From positions 60,050 to 67,882 of the forward strand of contig DDDD01000088.1 in assembly GCA_002335945.1 (NCBI GenBank): a stretch of 7,833 nucleotides of DNA, in the 5' to 3' direction. Positions 1-4,811 of this stretch are shown here, one piece after another. Position numbers and translations under genes: made by a program. The notes beneath the pieces were generated by a model. The model was not told the origin of the DNA, ran no database searches, and was given only the letters and a program-made list of their open reading frames with translations. The stretch's first letter is position 1; each line of letters opens with the position of its first letter. The DNA comes from Porticoccaceae bacterium UBA1989 (GTDB lineage: Bacteria > Pseudomonadota > Gammaproteobacteria > Pseudomonadales > Porticoccaceae).

Positions 1-168
1 AAAGGGGAGGCCTCGGCCTATATTCAGGAGAAGCATCAGCCGGTTATCAAGGCATTGTTTCCCAACTTTCAGTTAGAGATGATTTCCGGCGTAGGGCATT
101 GGCTTCATGCGGAAAAGCCCGATGTCTTTAATAACTTGGTAACGGGTTTTCTTGACGCAAACTCCTGA
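1..168 (+). CDS. Alpha/beta hydrolase (YbfF-like esterase), C-terminal end only
   Basis: Frame 1 is open from the window edge and encodes 55 residues before TGA at 166-168; the rest of the gene lies upstream. The fragment carries a GVGHWLHAEKP motif at about residues 34-44 of the fragment. This matches the segment around the catalytic histidine in YbfF-type carboxylesterases and related alpha/beta hydrolases. The stretch before it (an AYI segment, a short helix, then FPNFQLEMI) fits the last strand and helix before that histidine. The nucleophile and acid residues are outside the window, so the substrate cannot be judged. The next gene has its own promoter and starts 61 nt downstream. Family assignment is from recognised motifs; the specific function is open. 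Confidence 0.8.
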   Translation, partial: KGEASAYIQEKHQPVIKALFPNFQLEMISGVGHWLHAEKPDVFNNLVTGFLDANS

Positions 169-194
169 ACAAATCCCTCAAATCATAGTAGAAT
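166..194 (+). promoter_or_regulatory. Probable sigma-70 promoter of the aminotransferase gene
   Basis: TGAACA (166-171; 4 of 6 to TTGACA) and TAGAAT (189-194; 5 of 6 to TATAAT) are separated by exactly 17 nt, in the only gap between the hydrolase and the aminotransferase. The -35 overlaps the hydrolase stop codon. Transcription would start near 201, giving a leader of about 30 nt. Inferred from consensus match only. Confidence 0.5.
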
Positions 195-218
195 CCCCCC
201 CGTTAAAAATTCATTCTT

Positions 219-222
219 AGGA
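219..222 (+). promoter_or_regulatory. Ribosome binding site, aminotransferase gene
   Basis: AGGA lies 7 nt before the ATG at 230. It supports this start, which also matches the MFE-type N-terminus of AspC. Confidence 0.75.
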
Positions 223-229
223 AAAAATA

Positions 230-1423
230 ATGTTTGAAACGTTAAAGCCAATTGGCATGGACCCAATTTTAGGATTAATGGCCGCATTTCGTGCCGATAC
301 CCGCGAGACAAAAATTGATCTGGGTGTGGGTGTTTATCAGGATGATCGCGGACGTACACCAGTAATGGCCTCGGTAAAAGAAGCAGAAGCTAAGCTGATG
401 GAGCTTGAACTTACCAAGTCTTATCAGGGTATAGCCGGTGATCCAGATTATAATCAACGCATGTTGAGCCTTATATTTGGTGCTGATCACAGCATTCTTA
501 GTTCAGGCCGCGTCAAAAGTATTCAGGCCCCAGGTGGTTCTGGTGCATTGCGCGTTGGGGCGGAAGTTATTCAGCGCGCGACTCCCTCAGCCAAACTTTG
601 GGTCGGCGTACCCACCTGGCCAAACCATATTCCACTGCTTGGCAGTGCCGGTTTTGAGATCAAAGAATATCCCTATTACGATATGGCGACTCATCAGATC
701 AATAGTGACGCCATGATGGAAACCTTACGCCAGGTACCTGCCGGCGATATGGTGCTACTGCATGGCTGCTGCCATAACCCAACTGGTGCCGACCTTACCC
801 ATGAGCAGTGGGATCAGATTGCAGACCTCGCCTTAGAGCGCGGTTTTATTCCGTTTATTGACACGGCCTACCAGGGGCTGGGTGATGGGCTTGATGAAGA
901 TGCCTATGGTATGCGAATGATGGCCGATAGATTACCAGAGCTGGTTATTGCCTCATCCTGTTCAAAGAACTTTGGCCTCTATCGTGAGCGCACAGGGTCG
1001 ATTACGTTTATTGCCGAGAATTCACAGCAAGCAGAGATTGTTGCTAGTCAGGCTATGTCTATCGCCCGACAAATCTACTCCATGCCACCGGCTCACGGTG
1101 CGCTTTTGGTCTCGCTAATACTGGGTGACCAGCAGTTGCGCGCTAACTGGCAGGCTGAGTTGGAAGAGGTGCGGTTGCGTATTAAGTCTATGCGTACCTT
1201 GCTAACTAATGGTATTCAGGGCAATTCAGCTGGTGTGGACTTTAGCCATATCGAGCAGCAGAAAGGAATGTTCTCATTTTTGGGTATAACCACCCCGCAG
1301 CTAGATCGACTGCGTGAGGAGTTTGGTATCTATATTGTTTCGTCTACTCGCGTGAACTTGGCAGGTATTAACTCGAGTAATATCGATTACATCAGCGAGT
1401 CGATGAATACTGTTTTAAGATAA
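230..1423 (+). CDS. Aspartate/aromatic amino acid aminotransferase (class I, PLP-dependent, AspC/TyrB family)
   Basis: This 397-residue protein matches the usual length of bacterial AspC/TyrB and aligns end to end with them from memory. It should move the amino group between 2-oxoglutarate/glutamate and oxaloacetate or aromatic 2-oxo acids in the cytoplasm, using pyridoxal phosphate. Expected active-site residues are visible: Y65, W130 in PTWPNH, N183 in HNPTG, D211 and Y214 in DTAYQG, the PLP lysine K246 in SKNFGLYRERTG with R254, substrate-carboxylate R374 in STRVNLAG, and R280 (before IYSMPPAHG), the residue that favours dicarboxylic substrates. FGADH and HNPTGADLT look TyrB-like, while SKNFGLY and PPAHGA look AspC-like, so I do not choose between the two symbols. 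Its own promoter and RBS precede it. The convergent neighbour is a shikimate-kinase-like gene, so a part in aromatic amino acid synthesis is possible but unproven. Confidence 0.93.
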   Translation: MFETLKPIGMDPILGLMAAFRADTRETKIDLGVGVYQDDRGRTPVMASVKEAEAKLMELELTKSYQGIAGDPDYNQRMLSLIFGADHSILSSGRVKSIQAPGGSGALRVGAEVIQRATPSAKLWVGVPTWPNHIPLLGSAGFEIKEYPYYDMATHQINSDAMMETLRQVPAGDMVLLHGCCHNPTGADLTHEQWDQIADLALERGFIPFIDTAYQGLGDGLDEDAYGMRMMADRLPELVIASSCSKNFGLYRERTGSITFIAENSQQAEIVASQAMSIARQIYSMPPAHGALLVSLILGDQQLRANWQAELEEVRLRIKSMRTLLTNGIQGNSAGVDFSHIEQQKGMFSFLGITTPQLDRLREEFGIYIVSSTRVNLAGINSSNIDYISESMNTVLR

Positions 1424-1445
1424 GAACTGTTGAAGTAAAAGGCTC

Positions 1446-1946
1446 TTAAGCTAGCGCAGCCAGTGTTTTTTGCAGCACCTCGTCGACACTGAGGCTGCTG
1501 CAATCAAGGCGAATATCTGCATAGCGTTGATACAGGGTAGAGCGCTCGTCAAATAGATCATCAAAGCTTTGATCTGGACGGCGGGCAATACCTCTAGTAC
1601 TAAAGTTAGAAATTCTCTGCTCCAACTCAGCGAGGGGCACATCAAGAAAAACCACCACAGAATCCTGCTTTAAATGGGCCATGCCCGCGTCGGAGTAGAC
1701 CGCGCTGCCACCCGTAGAAACCACCTTGCCAGTAATATTCTCAGTCAGTAGCACCTGCTCTTCGATATCCCGAAGGGCCAGATAACCCTTTTCGTCACTG
1801 ATATGTTGCAGGGTTTTACCCTCGCGCACCTGAATGCTGACATCCGTATCAATGAAGTCGAGCCCCAGCTCTTTGGCCAGCAGGATACCCAGAGTACTTT
1901 TTCCTGCCCCCGGCATACCGATTAAAACAACAGTATTTGTCTGCAT
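1446..1946 (-). CDS. Shikimate-kinase-like P-loop kinase (AroK/AroL superfamily, divergent)
   Basis: The protein has 166 residues from the chosen ATG, close to the usual shikimate kinase length of about 170. It shows Walker A GMPGAGKS (10-17), the DTD strand (33-35), an arginine in LALRDIEE (R59), a GG turn (79-81) and R135 in ERSTLYQRYAD, all at positions expected for a shikimate kinase fold. Two features are atypical. The shikimate-binding GGG is GGS, and the lid RPLL motif is replaced by TRGIARRPDQSF (117-128). I recall a subgroup annotated as shikimate kinase with just these changes, often not beside aroB, and this copy likewise has no aroB neighbour. It may phosphorylate shikimate (step 5 of the aromatic pathway) or another small alcohol. 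An open frame continues 5 codons upstream to a TTG, but those codons contain the RBS. Confidence 0.8.
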   Translation of the reverse strand: MQTNTVVLIGMPGAGKSTLGILLAKELGLDFIDTDVSIQVREGKTLQHISDEKGYLALRDIEEQVLLTENITGKVVSTGGSAVYSDAGMAHLKQDSVVVFLDVPLAELEQRISNFSTRGIARRPDQSFDDLFDERSTLYQRYADIRLDCSSLSVDEVLQKTLAALA

Positions 1947-1955
1947 ATCTCTATT

Positions 1956-1959
1956 CTCC
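1956..1959 (-). promoter_or_regulatory. Ribosome binding site that fixes the kinase start at 1946
   Basis: GGAG on the minus strand lies 9 nt before ATG (1944-1946). The longer frame would start at TTG 1959-1961, inside this site and with no obvious RBS of its own, so the ATG is preferred. Confidence 0.75.
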
Positions 1960-1966
1960 AAAATTT

Positions 1967-2061
1967 TTCATGCCAGCAAGGCAACATAATCCCAGCGAGG
2001 CAACGCCACCCCAACAAAGCACGGTCATCCCAGCGAACTAACGTCATCCCAGCGAAGGCTG
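1967..2061. repeat. Degenerate tandem array, five units in a 19-bp register
   Basis: Units start at 1967, 1986, 2005, 2024 and 2043, exactly 19 nt apart. The clearest is GTCATCCCAGCGAACTAAC (2024-2042). By eye, units 1 and 2 agree with it at about 13-14 of 19 positions and unit 3 at about 12. Unit 5 begins with the same 14 bases but then closes into a palindrome. The CCAGC core (CCAAC in unit 3) recurs at 1973, 1992, 2011, 2030 and 2049. The array lies between the kinase and nadK, in the upstream region of both, and overlaps no gene on the chosen starts. It resembles reiterated ends of REP-like elements. Confidence 0.75.
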
Positions 2062-2094
2062 GGACCTCTAGCAGATTCTCGCCTACGCAAGAAT
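2043..2094. repeat. REP-like palindrome pair (REP doublet / REPIN-like)
   Basis: The first palindrome has arms TCCCAGC (2047-2053) and GCTGGGA (2058-2064) around GAAG. After 10 nt, the second has arms ATTCTCGC (2075-2082) and GCAAGAAT (2087-2094) around CTAC, with one wobble pair. Read on the minus strand, the second has loop GTAG and is nearly identical to the palindrome at 7814-7833, so the pair is composite. Its look, GTCAT followed by a GC-rich hairpin, is typical of dispersed proteobacterial intergenic repeats mobilised by RAYT transposases; no transposase is in this window. Confidence 0.75.
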
Positions 2095-2133
2095 AACCAC
2101 CCCAACATAACCAAAACACTATTATGCCTCAAA

Positions 2134-2152
2134 GTGAGTGAATTCATCTCAC
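2134..2152. promoter_or_regulatory. Dyad in the nadK promoter, possible operator
   Basis: GTGAG (2134-2138) and CTCAC (2148-2152) flank the palindromic core TGAATTCA (2139-2146), with one extra T breaking perfect symmetry. The dyad ends 6 nt before the nadK -10 box and covers the expected -35 position. A repressor or activator site is an inference from position and symmetry; no regulator is identified. Confidence 0.35.
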
Positions 2153-2158
2153 AGCAGG

Positions 2159-2164
2159 TATAAT
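2159..2164 (+). promoter_or_regulatory. -10 box of the nadK operon promoter
   Basis: A perfect TATAAT lies 27 nt before the nadK ATG. No good -35 is seen at 16-18 nt spacing (GAGTGA and neighbours match poorly), which suggests activator dependence or reliance on the -10. Transcription would begin near 2171, downstream of the GTG at 2138, so that upstream in-frame start cannot be used from this promoter. Confidence 0.55.
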
Positions 2165-2179
2165 TATCGCAACAGTTTT

Positions 2180-2184
2180 GGAAG
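2180..2184 (+). promoter_or_regulatory. Ribosome binding site, nadK
   Basis: GGAAG lies 7 nt before ATG 2192 and supports that start over the GTG 54 nt upstream. Confidence 0.65.
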
Positions 2185-2191
2185 CCACTAT

Positions 2192-3079
2192 ATGTCACAT
2201 TTTAAGCGCATAGGATTACTCGGTAGCCTTGATGTTGCCGAGGTCAAAGAGTCTCTGCACAAGCTAGAGTCTTTCCTGGTCTCACAGGGCCGCGAAGTTG
2301 TCTACGAAGAACAGGCTGCCAAGTTAGTTGATTGGCCTGTGGACAAAACATTGCCCATTGAAGAATTTGCCGGTGCCATTGATTTGGGCATCGTCGTAGG
2401 CGGTGATGGAAGCATGCTGAGTGCCTGCCGCAAGATGGCGGCTAGCGGTATTCCCCTTCTGGGCATTAACCGCGGACGGCTCGGCTTTCTCACAGATATA
2501 TCCCCAGACGAAATAGAAGCCCGTGTTATGCCGGTACTCAACGGCGAATATAAGCAGACTCGGCGCTTTATGCTGGAGACCACCGTCACCCGTAATGGCC
2601 AAGAAATTGGCACAGGCACGGCACTCAATGACATCGTGCTGCATCCCGGTATGTCTGTGCGTATGATGACCTTCGAACTCTATGTCGATGGCGAATTCGT
2701 CTACAGCCAGCGCTCCGATGGACTTATTGTGGCCACGCCGACCGGCTCTACAGCCTATGCATTATCTGCAGGTGGCCCCTTATTATTCCCTGAGCTGGAC
2801 GCCATTGTGGTGGTGCCATTAAACCCCCACACATTGAGTAGTCGGCCCATTGCCCTGCATGGCAATGCACAGATTGAACTGCGGGTTAGCTCGCGAAATG
2901 AACTGCATCCATTGGTTACCTGTGATGGTCATAATGACTTTACGACTGAACCTGGTGATGTTATTACCATTCGCAAGCACGCCAACGATATTCAGTTAAT
3001 TCATCCCAAAGATAATAATTTTTACGGTGTTTGTCGGTCAAAGTTGGGCTGGGGAAGTCGGCTCGGCGTAAAAAGATAA
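2192..3079 (+). CDS. nadK: NAD kinase
   Basis: NadK phosphorylates NAD+ to NADP+ in the cytoplasm with ATP and is normally the only bacterial source of NADP. From ATG 2192 the protein has 295 residues, against 292 in E. coli. The N-terminus (MSHFKRIGLLG) aligns with E. coli NadK. Diagnostic motifs are present: GGDG at 70-73 with catalytic D72, GINRGRLGFLTD (91-102), ALNDIVLHPG (144-153), SQRSDGLIVATPTGSTAY (172-189) and the C-terminal LIHPKDNNFY (269-278). The NAD-binding NE pair is ND here (N146-D147), a conservative change. The frame stays open to a GTG at 2138, but this lies upstream of the likely transcription start and adds 18 residues the family lacks. It is the first gene of the five-gene run, 29 nt before the rhomboid gene. 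Confidence 0.96.
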   Translation: MSHFKRIGLLGSLDVAEVKESLHKLESFLVSQGREVVYEEQAAKLVDWPVDKTLPIEEFAGAIDLGIVVGGDGSMLSACRKMAASGIPLLGINRGRLGFLTDISPDEIEARVMPVLNGEYKQTRRFMLETTVTRNGQEIGTGTALNDIVLHPGMSVRMMTFELYVDGEFVYSQRSDGLIVATPTGSTAYALSAGGPLLFPELDAIVVVPLNPHTLSSRPIALHGNAQIELRVSSRNELHPLVTCDGHNDFTTEPGDVITIRKHANDIQLIHPKDNNFYGVCRSKLGWGSRLGVKR

Positions 3080-3108
3080 ACCACTGATCAAACGGACTCT
3101 TTAACAGC

Positions 3109-3705
3109 ATGTCGCAACAGCTCAATTGGCTACTGGCCGCCAGACAGCATCCCGCGGTGACGATACTGATTATCGCCAGCCTGCTCGGTGGTCTGATCAG
3201 CTCCTTTTTCCCACAGCTACAGCCTGTTCTATTTTTCGGCAACCTAGCCTCAGGGGAATACTGGCGTCTGATCACACCTATATTCCTGCATTTTGGCTTG
3301 GTTCATCTGGTCTTTAATAGCCTCTGGCTGAGCATGCTCGGCGGCCGAATTGAGGAGCTGGCTGGCTCATTACATCTAATATTACTAGTGCTGTTGAGCG
3401 GCATTTTTTCGAATATGGCGCAGTTTATCTGGTCTGGCACGGTGTATTTTGGCGGTATGTCAGGAGTGGTCTATGCACTGCTGGGCTATATCTGGATTAA
3501 AAATAAGATGTGGCCCCATCCACTGCTACACCTGCCCCCGGGCATTGTTGGCTTTATGTTGGGTTGGCTATTGGTGTGCATGACCGGCATTCTCGACTTG
3601 CTGTTAGGGGTAGGGGTGGCGAACGCTGCCCATTTGGGCGGACTGGTAATTGGTATGTTATTGGGCGCTATCTTTGGTCTTATCAATAGATTTAAAAAAG
3701 GGTAG
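3109..3705 (+). CDS. Rhomboid family intramembrane serine protease (compact)
   Basis: This 198-residue, very hydrophobic protein consists of a six-helix rhomboid core, with helices at roughly 16-38, 58-78, 86-106, 113-131, 145-165 and 168-192. Catalytic residues are visible: S118 in FGGMSGVVYALLGY and H175 in VANAAHLGG, with oxyanion-region H66 and N70 in HFGLVHLVFN. The loop YWR (51-53) and LGGRIE (77-82) also match E. coli GlpG. It lacks the N-terminal cytoplasmic domain of GlpG, which accounts for the shorter length. The usual ANGAH before the histidine is ANAAH. It should cleave membrane-spanning substrates in the inner membrane; the substrates are unknown. Its RBS is weak (GGA at 3094-3096, 12 nt before ATG), so translation may depend partly on readthrough from nadK. 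Its last codons supply the RBS of the next gene. Confidence 0.92.
   Translation: MSQQLNWLLAARQHPAVTILIIASLLGGLISSFFPQLQPVLFFGNLASGEYWRLITPIFLHFGLVHLVFNSLWLSMLGGRIEELAGSLHLILLVLLSGIFSNMAQFIWSGTVYFGGMSGVVYALLGYIWIKNKMWPHPLLHLPPGIVGFMLGWLLVCMTGILDLLLGVGVANAAHLGGLVIGMLLGAIFGLINRFKKG
3698..3702 (+). promoter_or_regulatory. Ribosome binding site of the YeaC-like gene, inside the rhomboid 3' end
   Basis: AAGGG overlaps the last lysine and glycine codons of the rhomboid gene and lies 8 nt before ATG 3711. This links the two genes translationally. Confidence 0.65.
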
Positions 3706-3710
3706 TCAGT

Positions 3711-3959
3711 ATGGATTTAAAGCAGCTTCTCGACAGCATTACCCCGGAGGTTTACGAAAGCCTTAAGCGCGCCATCGAAGTGGGTAAATGGCCAGATGGT
3801 CGGGTGCTGATAGGCGGTCAAAAAGAGCTCTGTATTCAGGCCGTGATTGCCTATGACGAGCGCAAGCCCGCAGATCAACGTACCGGTTACGTGCCACCAA
3901 AAACGACCGCCTGCGCACCTGAGGTGCCAGAAGAAACCCCTATAAAGTGGAAAATTTAA
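3711..3959 (+). CDS. yeaC: YeaC-like small protein (DUF1315 family), function unknown
   Basis: This small soluble protein of 82 residues has the DUF1315/YeaC signature: TPEVYESLKRAIEVGKWPDG (11-30), then a hydrophobic residue pair and QKE (37-39) leading into a helix (CIQAVIAYDE, 41-50). E. coli YeaC shows the same MTPEVY...ELGKWPDG...QKE order as I remember it. The C-terminal 30 residues are proline-rich and probably flexible. I know of no established biochemical role. It lies 5 nt after the rhomboid gene, and its TAA shares a base with the ATG of the DUF2797 gene. Such close coupling suggests the two are made in fixed ratio and may act together; that is inference. Confidence 0.88.
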   Translation: MDLKQLLDSITPEVYESLKRAIEVGKWPDGRVLIGGQKELCIQAVIAYDERKPADQRTGYVPPKTTACAPEVPEETPIKWKI

Positions 3960-3961
3960 TG
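3957..3961 (+). promoter_or_regulatory. TAATG stop-start overlap that sets the DUF2797 start
   Basis: The YeaC stop TAA (3957-3959) and the next ATG (3959-3961) share one base, with GGA (3949-3951) 7 nt before the ATG. The in-frame GTG at 3947 would overlap by 13 nt and has no better site. The ATG with translational coupling is preferred. Confidence 0.7.
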
Positions 3962-4792
3962 TCAGTTGAAGCCTCAGGCCATCTCGCAAAAATGGAAGCA
4001 ACCCTTGATGCCGAGGGCAGAGTTGATTACCAGCTTCCCTTAGATGACCAGCGTATTCCCATGAATACATTGATTGGCAAGCCTATTTCCATAGAGCATC
4101 TGGGTGATATTCATTGCATCCACTGTGGTCGCCGTTCAAAGAAAAGTTTTAGTCAGGGTTACTGCTATCCCTGCTTTACTAAATTGCCTCAGTGCGACAC
4201 CTGCATTATGAGCCCAGAAAAATGTCATTTTCATCATGGCACCTGTCGCGATCCAGAATGGGGCGAGAAGTTTTGTTTCACCGACCACTTCGTGTATCTG
4301 TCTAATACCTCTGGCGTTAAAGTGGGTATTACCCGAGGCACACAGCTGCCGACGCGCTGGATAGATCAGGGCGCCACTCAGGGGTTACCTATCTTTAGAG
4401 TGCAGACTCGCTATCAGGCGGGTCTGGTTGAAGACTGTCTCCGTGAGCATATTGCCGACAAGACCCATTGGCAGAAAATGTTAAAAGGCGACTCAGAGTT
4501 TGTGGATTTGCACCTGTTGCGCGATGAATTAATGGCCAAGTCAGAAGAGGGCTTAGAGTTTCTCGAACAGGAACATGGCCTGCAAGCATTGCAGCGTTTA
4601 TATAATGAAACCATCACCGACATTAAATTTCCGGTCGAGCAGTTTCCCGAGAAAGTAAAAAGTTTGAATCTCGACAAACAGCCATTGGTAGAAGGCATTC
4701 TCCAGGGCATAAAAGGTCAGTACCTAATTATGGATACTGGTGTTATCAATATGCGCAAGTTCACTGCTTACAATGTTAAGTTCACCGCCTAA
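3959..4792 (+). CDS. DUF2797 family protein: cysteine-rich zinc-ribbon region plus GIY-YIG-like segment
   Basis: The protein has 277 residues and no signal peptide or membrane segment, and I recognise it as DUF2797. The first ~50 residues form a small N-terminal region. Next comes a cysteine-rich segment with CxxC pairs at C53/C56, C69/C72 and C79/C82, followed by C89, H90, H92, H93 and C96, which likely binds one or two zinc ions. Then FVYLSNTSGVKVGITR (111-126), R133 and a helix with E158 (AGLVEDCLREHI) resemble the core of GIY-YIG/T5orf172-type domains: tyrosine, K-x-G-I-T, arginine, helix glutamate. The C-terminal half is mainly helical and ends with a VINMRKFTAY strand typical of the family. 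No reaction is established. A nucleic-acid role is my inference from the zinc ribbon and the GIY-YIG likeness. It overlaps the YeaC gene and precedes pepN by 19 nt. Confidence 0.85.
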   Translation: MSVEASGHLAKMEATLDAEGRVDYQLPLDDQRIPMNTLIGKPISIEHLGDIHCIHCGRRSKKSFSQGYCYPCFTKLPQCDTCIMSPEKCHFHHGTCRDPEWGEKFCFTDHFVYLSNTSGVKVGITRGTQLPTRWIDQGATQGLPIFRVQTRYQAGLVEDCLREHIADKTHWQKMLKGDSEFVDLHLLRDELMAKSEEGLEFLEQEHGLQALQRLYNETITDIKFPVEQFPEKVKSLNLDKQPLVEGILQGIKGQYLIMDTGVINMRKFTAYNVKFTA

Positions 4793-4799
4793 AGTAAAA

Positions 4800-4803
4800 A
4801 GGA
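4800..4803 (+). promoter_or_regulatory. Ribosome binding site that fixes the pepN start
   Basis: AGGA lies 8 nt before ATG 4812. The frame is open to 4740, inside the DUF2797 gene, but those 24 codons are not PepN-like. Confidence 0.75.
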
Positions 4804-4811
4804 TTTTCTAC

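Noticed and set aside
477..716. 79-codon + strand open frame inside the aminotransferase gene
   Set aside because: Out-of-frame shadow of a clearly real gene, with no recognisable domain.
1424..1475. Bidirectional terminator between the convergent aminotransferase and kinase genes
   Set aside because: Only a 4-bp GGCT/AGCC stem with a large loop is possible; the T-runs nearby are short or set off from it.
1922..2119. Minus-strand 65-residue open frame across the kinase/nadK gap
   Set aside because: Its VPAFAGMT stretch is the usual translation product of REP-like repeats, it overlaps the kinase start, and it has no family resemblance.
2134..2180. LexA box upstream of nadK
   Set aside because: ACAG is present, but there is no CTG partner at the required spacing.
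2138..2191. GTG start extending nadK by 18 residues
   Set aside because: It is upstream of the likely transcription start, lacks family similarity and has a poorer RBS than ATG 2192.
4740..4811. 24-residue N-terminal extension of PepN
   Set aside because: It lies within the DUF2797 coding sequence and does not look like PepN; ATG 4812 has a good AGGA.
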